DNA of 64,000 bases from a virus, in the IMG/VR virus record IMGVR_UViG_3300030044_000016, positions 1-64,000 of that record, one strand, 5' to 3'. Position 1 is the first letter of the stretch; every line of letters begins with the position of its first letter. The position numbers and the translations under genes were made by a program. Under the pieces are notes generated by a model. It worked only from the letters and a program-made list of their open reading frames with translations, did no database searches and was not told where the DNA came from. Of this stretch, positions 8,202-15,301 are shown piece by piece.

Positions 8202-8456
8202 ATGAGTGCACACATGAGAGCAAAACTACGAATCACCTCTGTTGAAAAATATGCTGGAGGCCACGAGGTACTTAACTTCTGTGGTGTCTGTAAGAAGGGG
8301 ACATACCCAGCTGATGGGACGGATGAGGACAATACACTTGCCACATACTCTCCATCAGTATCCTTGAAGATGACTGTTACTAATCCAGCACCAGCTGGGA
8401 AGTTCAATCCAGAGGATACCTTCTATGTAGACTTCACCCCAGTACCTGTTGAATAA
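8202..8456 (+). CDS. Conserved small phage protein, 84 aa
   Basis: A small beta-rich protein with the layout AKLRITSVE...NFCGVC...YPADGTDEDNTLATYSPSVSLKMTVTNP, which I recognise as a recurrent phage hypothetical family. ATG 8202 is followed by a second in-frame ATG at 8214, so the exact start is uncertain. The family may be virion-associated, but no function is established. Confidence 0.7.
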   Translation: MSAHMRAKLRITSVEKYAGGHEVLNFCGVCKKGTYPADGTDEDNTLATYSPSVSLKMTVTNPAPAGKFNPEDTFYVDFTPVPVE

Positions 8457-8459
8457 CCC

Positions 8460-8648
8460 ATGAAATCTAAAAAAATCAGAAATATCCTAAAGAGTGGTGA
8501 GCGCCCACTTACCAAGCCAGAGTACACAGCCCTCATTAAGAGGGGTATTGTTGTGGATACTGGAGATAAGCTGGTATTCACCCTAAAGGCCAATAGGCAG
8601 TTTGGCAAGATTCAGAAATTTGAAGTAAGTAGGGCAGCTAGGGTGTAG
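8460..8648 (+). CDS. Hypothetical small basic protein, 62 aa
   Basis: Three bases after the preceding stop, ATG 8460 opens a Lys/Arg-rich 62-aa frame (MKSKKIRNILKSGERPL) with no recognised domain. Position and spacing support a three-gene unit with the two upstream genes. It is basic enough to bind nucleic acid, but this is speculation. Confidence 0.55.
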   Translation: MKSKKIRNILKSGERPLTKPEYTALIKRGIVVDTGDKLVFTLKANRQFGKIQKFEVSRAARV

Positions 8649-8667
8649 AATAATTGGACTAAGATAC

Positions 8668-8706
8668 TTGGCATAGCTGTTGAGTCCTGCAATAATAGGG
8701 ACTCAA
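8668..8706 (+). promoter_or_regulatory. Promoter with overlapping inverted repeat before second fibre gene
   Basis: TTGGCA (8668-8673), a 17-bp spacer and AATAAT (8691-8696) form a sigma70-like promoter. An 8-bp inverted repeat, TTGAGTCC (8680-8687)/GGACTCAA (8699-8706), brackets the -10 and ends 4 bases before the fibre ATG. It could be an operator or an mRNA hairpin affecting translation. Confidence 0.5.
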
Positions 8707-8710
8707 CACT

Positions 8711-10630
8711 ATGGCTGACGTAATTGAAATTTCAGGAGATATAATCCAGATTGAGTCCCCTGGACCACAGGGGATAGCTGGTGGTAGGGGTCCAACAGGA
8801 CCAAGGGGGCCAACAGGACCACCTGATGGGGATCCAGGACCAACCGGCCCAACTGGTCCTAGTGGATCTGGGGAATCTTACAATCAATCCCTAAATACAA
8901 CCAACAGCGTTGAGTTTTTGTCCATAGACTTGGCTGGTGGAATTGTCCACGTTAATAGGTATGGAGAAATTATCTTTGGTGGTGGAGCCGGCAATATCGA
9001 CCCAACAGGAACTGGATGGTTTTATGCACTCAATGTAGAGAACGCCGCTAATTTTGGTGGAGGTACCAACTTCGACGCCAGTGGAAATCTCACAATAGCT
9101 GGTAGCTCTGGTATCTACAGTAATGGTGCTGTACTGGTAGGGACTAACGGAGAATCAGGGTTTTACACTCAACTTAGCTACGATGGGTCAGCCCTATTTG
9201 CTGGAGGGGACCTTCAAGTCAATACTGATGGATCTGTACATCTCATCTCTAATGGGGTTGGAGACTTCTTTATAGATCTCAACGCTGATGGCACTGCATC
9301 ATTTCTAAATGGGAATGCTATCCTGGATAATGGAGAATCTGGACAGCCCACTCTAACTCTCGGGGGATCTATTCTTACTGCTCCTTGGCCTGGCATCTTC
9401 TATATGCAGACGGATGCCTTGTGGATCGACAATGGCGTCTATGTCCCAGGTGGTGGACTAAACTCAGATGGTTCTGCTCAGTTTGCAGGAGGATCTGTTG
9501 AAATTAGCACTTCTGGAGTTGTTGGGATAGCAGGATTAATCTCCCTTAATCCTGATGGCTCTGCTAGTTTTGCTAACGAAGGGGCTACTATCGATTTATA
9601 CGGTAATACCATCCTTGCTTCCCTTGGCTTCCCTGGGGCTGATGGCGGAGCATCACTCTATGATGACTCTGGCTTGCAGTACGGGAGTCAGTCAGTAGCG
9701 ATGGTTGGTATGAATGTCAGTAGTTTCTATAATGATGCAGGATACTCAACTGGCGGTGGGAATCCCTTCGATCAGTCCTTAAATACTACAGACAGCCCTT
9801 CATTTGCATATGGAATGGTAAGTATTTATTCTAGGTGGGATGGGTACAACAATATTGGAATGATCTCTCTTGGAGATACCGGTGATGGGCTTGGCGGTAT
9901 TGTATTTGATGGCTATTACGGCAGTGCTGTTTTTGCTTGGGGTAACGCTGGGGTTGATTTATATGGAAATGTCAGTGGGGAAAATTTTTCCCTACCTAAC
10001 GGGACTTCTCTTAGGGTTGGTAGCTTTGACAATAGTACTGGTGGAGCTAATGGACTAGGTCTAATCTGCACAGTTGGATATGAACTCAACTGGCAGGGAG
10101 GTCACTTAAAGAATATTCTACAGGGAGATTCTTCTGGTTCACCAGAACCACTATATCTAGACTCCCCATTGGTACTACCAGCAGCTCAGCTCAACCTAGA
10201 TGGATCAGCCAGCTTTTCATCTGGCTACGCTACTATAAACAACGACGGTTCTATTTATCTTTCTAATGGGCAGGCGGAAGTAGATGGTAATGGTAATGCG
10301 TTATTTAGAAGTGCTGGTTTCTTGGGCGGTGGCAGCAATGCCCTCTACGACGATGGTGGACTTCAATACGGTTCTCAGTCCGTGGCAATGGTGGGAATGA
10401 ATGTTTCCAACTTTGCTAATGACATGGGGTATCTGACGACGGAGTACAACATTTTCGACCAGTCGTTGAATACAGGGGATTCGGCGGGGTTTGGAAGCCT
10501 CAGCATTAATGGCGGCGCTGCTACGATCCAATCAGATGGCTCTATTGACGTTGGTGGAGGATCTTCTGGAATTGGAGGTTTGACCTCTGATGGAACACAT
10601 TTATACTGGAAAGGCACTTTACTCGCCTAA
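8711..10630 (+). CDS. Collagen-like modular tail-fibre protein, 639 aa
   Basis: Residues ~15-55 form a Gly-X-Y collagen-like segment (GPTGPRGPTGPP, GPTGPTGPSG), typical of trimeric fibre necks. The remainder repeats the modules of the first fibre gene: NADGSASF, LYDDSGLQYGSQSVAMVGMNVS, FDQSLNTTDSPSF and ELNWQGGHLKNI..GDSSGSPE.LYLDSPL. It ends with GGLTSDGTHLYWKGTLLA, a beta-strand motif common at fibre tips. Probably host-binding; the two fibre genes look like recombining paralogues. A glycosyltransferase follows after two bases. Confidence 0.85.
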   Translation: MADVIEISGDIIQIESPGPQGIAGGRGPTGPRGPTGPPDGDPGPTGPTGPSGSGESYNQSLNTTNSVEFLSIDLAGGIVHVNRYGEIIFGGGAGNIDPTGTGWFYALNVENAANFGGGTNFDASGNLTIAGSSGIYSNGAVLVGTNGESGFYTQLSYDGSALFAGGDLQVNTDGSVHLISNGVGDFFIDLNADGTASFLNGNAILDNGESGQPTLTLGGSILTAPWPGIFYMQTDALWIDNGVYVPGGGLNSDGSAQFAGGSVEISTSGVVGIAGLISLNPDGSASFANEGATIDLYGNTILASLGFPGADGGASLYDDSGLQYGSQSVAMVGMNVSSFYNDAGYSTGGGNPFDQSLNTTDSPSFAYGMVSIYSRWDGYNNIGMISLGDTGDGLGGIVFDGYYGSAVFAWGNAGVDLYGNVSGENFSLPNGTSLRVGSFDNSTGGANGLGLICTVGYELNWQGGHLKNILQGDSSGSPEPLYLDSPLVLPAAQLNLDGSASFSSGYATINNDGSIYLSNGQAEVDGNGNALFRSAGFLGGGSNALYDDGGLQYGSQSVAMVGMNVSNFANDMGYLTTEYNIFDQSLNTGDSAGFGSLSINGGAATIQSDGSIDVGGGSSGIGGLTSDGTHLYWKGTLLA

Positions 10631-10632
10631 GA

Positions 10633-11274
10633 ATGATACTCGACACTTTCGACCAAGCTTTTCTCATCAACCTAGAGAAGAGACCTGACCGGCTGCAGCA
10701 GGCTCAGGTGGAGCTACACAGAGTTGGGATACAGGCACAAGTACTCAGAGGGATAGAAACTAAAGAAAAGGGTAACTATCACTCTGCTGGAGCTAGGGCT
10801 TGCCTCCTGACTCACCTCAGGGCTCTCTACATAGCCAGTGCCAAGAGATACAAGAGTGTACTTATCATGGAGGACGACGTTGTCTTCAGGAACGACTTCA
10901 GTGCGTATTGGAAGGATCTACTCAGAGAGGTGAAGAGCAAGCCATGGGATATACTCTATGGATACTGTTGGGACAACAAAAACCAATTCTCCCCTCCAGA
11001 GTACATGCATCTCTATAGGACGCTGTTCAATCCTTGCTGTCACTTCTGGGCGATCAGGGATACTGCCTACGACTACATCATTGATAAGATAGAAGAGAAT
11101 GACAAGTCAGATACTCCTACTGTCCTGGATAATATCTTTACAGATGATAAGAAGTTGATGATGTACTGTCCGAACTACAACCTTGTGGGTCAAAGGGTTA
11201 ACGAATCTGATACAGAGTCTAGGTGGCAGGATATTGCTATTCCTCAATATAATGGGGTCTATTGGCACGGATAA
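10633..11274 (+). CDS. Family-25-like glycosyltransferase, 213 aa
   Basis: The N-terminal FLINLEKRPDRL and the SHxR-like ACLLTHLRAL segment, followed by LIMEDDVVF (metal-binding acidic triplet), match glycosyltransferase family 25, known for LPS biosynthesis and collagen-type glycosylation. Start ATG 10633 lies right after the collagen-like fibre stop, so co-translation is likely. I infer it may glycosylate the adjacent fibre or modify host surface glycans; no direct evidence selects between these. Confidence 0.8.
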   Translation: MILDTFDQAFLINLEKRPDRLQQAQVELHRVGIQAQVLRGIETKEKGNYHSAGARACLLTHLRALYIASAKRYKSVLIMEDDVVFRNDFSAYWKDLLREVKSKPWDILYGYCWDNKNQFSPPEYMHLYRTLFNPCCHFWAIRDTAYDYIIDKIEENDKSDTPTVLDNIFTDDKKLMMYCPNYNLVGQRVNESDTESRWQDIAIPQYNGVYWHG

Positions 11275-11276
11275 TT

Positions 11277-11305
11277 TTGTTGACTACTATCACAAAAGGT
11301 ATATT
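11277..11305 (+). promoter_or_regulatory. Putative sigma70-like promoter
   Basis: TTGTTG (11277-11282), a 17-bp spacer and TATATT (11300-11305) lie in the 39-bp gap upstream of the small lipoprotein gene. The -10 sits inside AAGGTATATTT, a string also present just upstream of genes at 23298 and 60399. Confidence 0.45.
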
Positions 11306-11313
11306 TTCGAGAG

Positions 11314-11523
11314 ATGAAGACGTTCATTCTCGGCTCCGCTATTGCTATCCTGGCACTCTCATTGATTAGCTGTATCAGCATTCCCATACCGCCAACAGGA
11401 AGCAATCCTGGATCACTTGGAAAGATCAATATTCAAGTAACCTACTCTCCAGCATCGGATTCGTCATTGTCATCCATGTTTGGCGTAGCTCAACCCAAAC
11501 CCAAGTCAGTAACCCAAAAATAA
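11314..11523 (+). CDS. Small Pro-containing lipoprotein, 69 aa (outer spanin-like candidate)
   Basis: A Lys-bearing, 20-residue hydrophobic signal ends in the lipobox LISC (Cys20), indicating lipidation. The mature part is about 50 residues and contains Pro/Ser-rich stretches (ISIPIPPTGSNPG). Small Pro-rich lipoproteins in phage lysis regions are often outer spanins (Rz1-like), and a holin-like gene follows 4 bases downstream. No overlapping inner-spanin gene is found, so this role is tentative. Confidence 0.7.
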   Translation: MKTFILGSAIAILALSLISCISIPIPPTGSNPGSLGKINIQVTYSPASDSSLSSMFGVAQPKPKSVTQK

Positions 11524-11527
11524 AACC

Positions 11528-11914
11528 ATGTCCCTGTCCCTACCACCAGCAGTTGAAACTGCTATCGTCAAGGCTGCTCTCTCTAAGAGTGGACCCATTA
11601 TCCAGAAAGGAGTTGCTTTTGCAGCTGCCGCTATCGCCACCCTCCTTGCGAAGGAAATCCCTGGCATTGACCAGTACATCAATACCCCAGTACTCATTGG
11701 AGTAATCTGGACAATCGTTGATGCTGGCCTCAATGCCATCCCAAACACTATTATTAAGAAGTACAACACTGAGATTCAGACTGTACTTGTTAGTGCTGGA
11801 GCGAACATCAAGGTTGATGGTCTCGCTCTTTCAAACACAACCGCCGCTGTCGTTGCTACGGCAGAGGCTCCCGCAGTTCCACCTGGAGTGATCCAGACTG
11901 CACTCGGTAAATAG
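11528..11914 (+). CDS. Holin-like membrane protein, 128 aa
   Basis: Residues ~28-45 (GVAFAAAAIATLLAKEI) and ~52-72 (NTPVLIGVIWTIVDAGL) are hydrophobic and could be two membrane helices, followed by an Ala/Val-rich tail. The size and the lysis-region neighbourhood (lipoprotein upstream; peptidase and lysozyme downstream) fit a holin. There is no family signature I can name, so holin is an inference; a virion membrane protein is the alternative. Confidence 0.55.
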   Translation: MSLSLPPAVETAIVKAALSKSGPIIQKGVAFAAAAIATLLAKEIPGIDQYINTPVLIGVIWTIVDAGLNAIPNTIIKKYNTEIQTVLVSAGANIKVDGLALSNTTAAVVATAEAPAVPPGVIQTALGK

Positions 11915-11928
11915 CACAAATACAAACT

Positions 11929-12288
11929 ATGTCAGCAAACGTCGCACTATCAGAAAAGAAAATGTCCCGTCCATCCATTGGATCCAATGCAGCAGGTATA
12001 GGGCCTGTAACTCAGTCAGTTAAGCTATCACAGAAGAATTCCTTCCCTACAGCCTCAGAGCTGCTGGCAGAATCTTTTAGTAGCGCAAAGCTAACAGACG
12101 AGCTAATCACATCCCTTTATGAAAGGCTTAGCCCAATCTTGGATGCTACTGAGCCACCACTCAGTGCCCCTGAGGCTACAGTGCAGAATTGGTATCCACC
12201 CTTTTCTTGTCTTATTAGGGAGGTAGACGATCTGTCTCGTAACAACAATGATCGGCTATCTCATTTGCTTGGCATTATCACCCTCTAA
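11929..12288 (+). CDS. Hypothetical protein, 119 aa
   Basis: A soluble helical protein starting at ATG 11929, 14 bases after the preceding stop. The N-terminal 40 residues are Ser/Lys-rich and probably disordered; the central part (ELLAESFSSAKLTDELITSLYERL) is amphipathic. Not recognised. Confidence 0.6.
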   Translation: MSANVALSEKKMSRPSIGSNAAGIGPVTQSVKLSQKNSFPTASELLAESFSSAKLTDELITSLYERLSPILDATEPPLSAPEATVQNWYPPFSCLIREVDDLSRNNNDRLSHLLGIITL

Positions 12289-12300
12289 TACCCAAACAAT

Positions 12301-12654
12301 ATGGAAGGAAAAGTATTTCAGGTTCTAGTAGAGATCAACTCTTCGGAGTTCTTTACTGTATATGGAGCAGCAGACGAGCACGAGGCTACTCTAGCTGCAT
12401 CAGGTCTGGGAGTATTCCCAGATCACATTGGTGTTGAGAAGAGTGGTCGCACCTATTCATCTTCATACCAAGTCCAAGATCTCACAGACGACTCAGGGGG
12501 GCCTATTGTTGGAGAAGAGGAGGATCCTATCGACGAAGAAGTTCAGGATCTAATAGAAGAGGAAGAGTATCTCTTTGGAGAGGACGAAGAGGATGAAGAA
12601 GAGTGTCCAGAAGGTGAAAGCTATTGTGATGGCTGTGGTTGTTGCCACGAATAA
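12301..12654 (+). CDS. Hypothetical acidic protein with Cys-rich tail, 117 aa
   Basis: The N-terminal half is a small alpha/beta domain (VFQVLVEINSSEFFTVYGA...EATLAASGLG). Residues ~70-105 are extremely acidic, with runs of Glu/Asp, and the end carries CDGCGCCHE, a possible metal-binding motif. It is the last gene before a terminator. Function unknown. Confidence 0.6.
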   Translation: MEGKVFQVLVEINSSEFFTVYGAADEHEATLAASGLGVFPDHIGVEKSGRTYSSSYQVQDLTDDSGGPIVGEEEDPIDEEVQDLIEEEEYLFGEDEEDEEECPEGESYCDGCGCCHE

Positions 12655-12694
12655 TTATCAGGTGTAGAGTCGGACGTATAAGCCGTTAAGAGTA

Positions 12695-12732
12695 AGGTGT
12701 AGTTCTCTCTGTAGAACTACACCTTTTCTCTT
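12695..12732 (+). terminator. Rho-independent terminator
   Basis: AGGTGTAGTTCT (12695-12706) pairs perfectly with AGAACTACACCT (12713-12724) around a 6-nt loop and is followed by a T/C-rich tract. It ends the 11.3-12.65 kb unit. Confidence 0.9.
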
Positions 12733-12756
12733 TAAAGGATTGAGTTTTATCTGTAA

Positions 12757-13122
12757 ATGCTGTTTAATAAGTGCACTATGTTGCCATACTTATCACTTAA
12801 TGTACTTGAGTTCGCTAAGACCTTCGGGTTGGGCATAGCTGTTTTGCTATTCTGGCTTTTTTCTTTGCTAAAGGACATAGCTGAATATAAAATAAGGGAA
12901 AAGAAACAGGCAGAAGATCTTTTAGAAATTATCAAAGAAAACATCGAGACCATGACTTCAATGACCAATTTGATTGAAGCTATAGCACCAGCCCTATCAG
13001 CTAGTACTCAGGAAACCCGTCACCAGATTGATGCAGGGGTTGAGAGACTGAAAGAACATATTACTGCCAGTACTGAAATATTAAAAACTGCTATAGGCGG
13101 GAGGCGCAGAGGTGATCAATAA
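12757..13122 (+). CDS. Membrane-anchored coiled-coil protein, 121 aa (inner spanin- or holin-like)
   Basis: One N-terminal membrane helix (residues ~20-37, GLGIAVLLFWLFSLL) is followed by a long charged helical region to the C-terminus (KQAEDLLEIIKENIETM, RHQIDAGVERLKEHI). A single anchor plus a periplasm-sized coiled coil is the architecture of an inner spanin (Rz-like), and it lies in the lysis region. Topology was not calculated. Its 3' end overlaps the cupin gene by 11 bases. Confidence 0.6.
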   Translation: MLFNKCTMLPYLSLNVLEFAKTFGLGIAVLLFWLFSLLKDIAEYKIREKKQAEDLLEIIKENIETMTSMTNLIEAIAPALSASTQETRHQIDAGVERLKEHITASTEILKTAIGGRRRGDQ

Positions 13123-13597
13123 ACTAAAGCAAGATCTATCAGATGCACACGCCAGGTTGAGGGCTTCTGCCCACAATACGGCCATTGAGATTACTAAGGA
13201 TATCCGTGTTATGCGTTCCCATGAGGGGGACCCATCGGATATTGTTGAGCGTTATTTGTATCGCGGTTCTTGGGTTGAGCTAGTGTCAGGTTTGAATATC
13301 ATGTTAATTGATGATTCTTCCTCTGGGACAAGGGCATTGGTTGAAGGATCTGGATCCCTTCCAGAACACTACCACACATTTTCTGAGACACTGAATGTTC
13401 TTACTGGTGAGGCTGTAGACGTTGCTTCTGGTCGAGTCTACTACTCTGGGATGACTATTACCCACGCCCCCAACGAAGTACATTGTACAGAGATACGTGG
13501 TCTTGTAATGGTTACTTGGCATCCCCCACTCCCTCTTATCGCTACTGAGACATCTATGGCAGAACCCCTGGTTTTGCACTTGACTAACAAAGCCTAA
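13112..13597 (+). CDS. Cupin-fold protein, 161 aa
   Basis: It starts at GTG 13112 with a GGGAGG ribosome site inside the upstream gene. Residues ~85-150 show a cupin pattern: SGSLPEHYHTFSE (metal-type HxH...E), LNVLTGEA, then GMTITHAPNEVHCTE as the second motif, and WHPPLP. Cupins bind metals or small ligands; what this one binds is unknown. The N-terminal 60 residues are helical. Similar cupins occur in phage structural and regulatory contexts. Confidence 0.65.
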   Translation: MINKLKQDLSDAHARLRASAHNTAIEITKDIRVMRSHEGDPSDIVERYLYRGSWVELVSGLNIMLIDDSSSGTRALVEGSGSLPEHYHTFSETLNVLTGEAVDVASGRVYYSGMTITHAPNEVHCTEIRGLVMVTWHPPLPLIATETSMAEPLVLHLTNKA

Positions 13598-13686
13598 AAT
13601 AATAAATTTACATTGGAGAGTGCGGACACAATCTCTCCTTCAGTTTTCGGTTGTGTTGTTTGTTGGTGTAGTGTTCGTGTGTGTGG

Positions 13687-13722
13687 GCTGCTCCCTGAGA
13701 GATTGGGGAGCAGCTTTCTATT
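13687..13722 (+). terminator. Terminator-like hairpin before tRNA-Cys
   Basis: GCTGCTCCC (13687-13695) pairs with GGGAGCAGC (13706-13714) around a 10-nt loop, followed by TTTCTATTT. A second small hairpin, GGAGAG/CTCTCC, lies at 13615-13638. No credible gene occupies 13598-13724. Confidence 0.65.
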
Positions 13723-13724
13723 TA

Positions 13725-13800
13725 GCTTCGTTGTCCGAGTGGTAAAGGAACTTGTTTGCAAAACAGGATTTTGTAGGTTCGATTCCTACACGGCGCTCCA
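13725..13800 (+). tRNA. tRNA-Cys (anticodon GCA)
   Basis: The acceptor GCTTCGT/ACGGCGC pairs with one mismatch and one GU. The anticodon stem is CTTGT/ACAGG with loop TTGCAAA, giving GCA. The T-arm is GTAGG-TTCGATT-CCTAC, and the CCA end is encoded at 13798-13800. The imperfect acceptor stem may indicate divergence, but all arms are present. Confidence 0.85.
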
Positions 13801-13803
13801 ACA

Positions 13804-13842
13804 AAAAAGGCCCAGGTATTTCTACCTGGGCCATTTGTTTTT
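13804..13842. terminator. Bidirectional terminator between convergent genes
   Basis: GGCCCAGGTA (13809-13818) pairs perfectly with TACCTGGGCC (13823-13832) around a TTTC loop. It is flanked by an A run on the left and a T-rich run on the right, so it can terminate both the tRNA unit and the minus-strand lipoprotein gene. Confidence 0.9.
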
Positions 13843-13851
13843 ACTTTTAGA

Positions 13852-14322
13852 TTAGTTACCAGCGATTGTCGATGCAGTAGAAGACTGCAGGGACTCAGCA
13901 ATAGTATTCACGACTTGGATAAGCACTTTTGTGTCTCCACCAGCCTGGGCGAAATAGCCACTGTACAGTGAAGTGATGCTGTCGATCAAAAAACTCCAAT
14001 GTGATACTCCAGCTGGGACTGCGTTATTCAGGGCAGTATTTACATCTGCTACTGTAGGCGCTGTACCGGTGGATAGTTTGTAGAGGGCTGCTCCAACGCC
14101 ACTGATGATCTTAGCTTTCTGAATCTTGTCTGCAGGGCTTGTTGCTTCGTTTAGTACAACATCAACTGCAACATAGGTGGCAGTAGAGATGTACGGGAGA
14201 CTAGCCTGAACAGTCTGACCAACCGATCCTTCTGTGGTATTGAGTTTCTGGAGTTCTGCGCATCCGGTGAAGGAGATAAGTGCAGTAACCATTAGTAATG
14301 TGATGATGAGTTGTTTCTTCAT
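13852..14322 (-). CDS. Lipoprotein on the minus strand, 156 aa
   Basis: I start at the ATG whose complement is 14320-14322, because it gives a textbook lipoprotein signal: MKKQLIITLLMVTALISFTGC with lipobox FTGC. The longer upstream frame overlaps the peptidase gene and is unlikely. The mature part is Ala/Thr/Ser-rich and helical. It is one of only two minus-strand genes here and is flanked by its own divergent promoter and terminator. This moron-like arrangement suggests independent, possibly early or lysogenic-type expression and a cell-surface role such as superinfection exclusion; that role is inference. Confidence 0.75.
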   Translation of the reverse strand: MKKQLIITLLMVTALISFTGCAELQKLNTTEGSVGQTVQASLPYISTATYVAVDVVLNEATSPADKIQKAKIISGVGAALYKLSTGTAPTVADVNTALNNAVPAGVSHWSFLIDSITSLYSGYFAQAGGDTKVLIQVVNTIAESLQSSTASTIAGN

Positions 14323-14328
14323 AAGGAT

Positions 14329-14367
14329 TAAATCATGTCTTGACCTTTGCTCTGGGTCAACTATAAA
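14329..14367. promoter_or_regulatory. Divergent promoter region with palindromic TTGACC/GGTCAA
   Basis: On the + strand TTGACC (14340-14345), 16 bp and TATAAA (14362-14367) face the peptidase gene. On the - strand TTGACC (complement of 14355-14360), 17 bp and CATGAT face the lipoprotein gene. The two -35 boxes form an inverted repeat, so both directions could be regulated together. Confidence 0.5.
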
Positions 14368-14395
14368 TTGTTGAAGTAGTTTTAATATACATACC

Positions 14396-15073
14396 ATGGC
14401 ACAAGACAATACTGGCAAATCCGAACACCCATTAGTGGGAAAAGGGCTGATCTTTAAGAGCGACATCAGAAACAATGCGTTTCCTATGTACGCTATGCAA
14501 CCCAAGCTCAGCGACGACATGAGACAATCCTGGGCAATTGGTCCAGTACTCAATCAAGGTCAGAGCAGCCAGTGTGTAGCCTATGCATGGACTCAAGCCC
14601 TACAGACCTCTCCCTGGGCTGAGTCTAACCTACTGACTCCAGCTGATCTATATGCAGATGCTCAGGCAACTGACGGCATGGAAGGGGCTGAACCAACCCA
14701 CTACGGTACTACAGTAAAGGCAGCTGCAGATATTCTGCTAAAAAAGGGATTTATCCCAACATATGTGTGGGGAACAACCGTAGAGGACGTAGCCAAGTAT
14801 ATCTTTGAGAATGGGCCAGTTGTTGCAGGCACCAACTGGTACACAGGAATGTCCTCTCCAGGATCTGATGGATTTGCTAGACCTACATCTACGTTTGAGG
14901 GTGGACATGCTTGGCTTATCTATGGTGTAGATGTACAGTGGGAGACATTCTTTGCTGTGAACAGCTGGGGGACTACCTATGGGAAGAATGGGAGATTTTT
15001 CGTTAAATTCAGCGACTTCGACAAGTTGCTACAACAGGGAGCACAGGTATGCGCGGCATCAAAATCACAATAG
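14396..15073 (+). CDS. Papain-like (C1 family) cysteine peptidase, 225 aa
   Basis: The catalytic constellation of papain-fold peptidases is complete: Gln54 and Cys60 in NQGQSSQCVAYAW (six residues apart, as in papain), His171 in GGHAWLIYGVD, and Asn189 in VNSWGTTYGKNG. There is no signal peptide and no propeptide of the usual length, so it may be active without processing. In a phage it could be a virion-associated peptidase, an anti-host factor or a peptidoglycan cross-link hydrolase acting with the nearby lysozyme-like gene. ATG 14396 follows the divergent promoter. Its 3' end overlaps the next lipoprotein gene by 25 bases. Confidence 0.88.
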   Translation: MAQDNTGKSEHPLVGKGLIFKSDIRNNAFPMYAMQPKLSDDMRQSWAIGPVLNQGQSSQCVAYAWTQALQTSPWAESNLLTPADLYADAQATDGMEGAEPTHYGTTVKAAADILLKKGFIPTYVWGTTVEDVAKYIFENGPVVAGTNWYTGMSSPGSDGFARPTSTFEGGHAWLIYGVDVQWETFFAVNSWGTTYGKNGRFFVKFSDFDKLLQQGAQVCAASKSQ

Positions 15074-15300
15074 CACTAATTTCACTACTAGCCCTAGGAG
15101 CATGTGCGTCAGATGTAGAGAGGGTAAAGTACAATGCAGACATCCAGGAGATGGACAATCACGGCAATGTACTTAGGGTGTGGCATCCAGTAACTGGGTC
15201 TATCACCTACGACGACTCCATTGGGGAGGTAGAGTTCAAAGACTCTATTAGTGGTGGTACTATCTACATTGAGCGGAGTTATCGTATAATCAAGAAGTAA
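15049..15300 (+). CDS. Small lipoprotein, 83 aa
   Basis: A signal with lipobox LGAC (ITIALISLLALGAC) is followed by about 64 mature residues rich in beta-strand formers (GSITYDDSIGEVEFKDSISGG). It overlaps the peptidase gene by 25 bases, implying coupling. It is a candidate outer-membrane partner (spanin, exclusion or anti-receptor lipoprotein) in the lysis/surface block. Function not established. Confidence 0.75.
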   Translation: MRGIKITIALISLLALGACASDVERVKYNADIQEMDNHGNVLRVWHPVTGSITYDDSIGEVEFKDSISGGTIYIERSYRIIKK

Positions 15301-15301
15301 G

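Noticed and set aside
2491-10630. CRISPR-like or satellite repeats
   Set aside because: The repeated DNA is coding and in frame, encoding fibre modules; no uniform repeat-spacer pattern. No CRISPR array seen anywhere.
13613-13855. 80-aa Cys/Val-rich frame
   Set aside because: It runs through tRNA-Cys and the bidirectional terminator.
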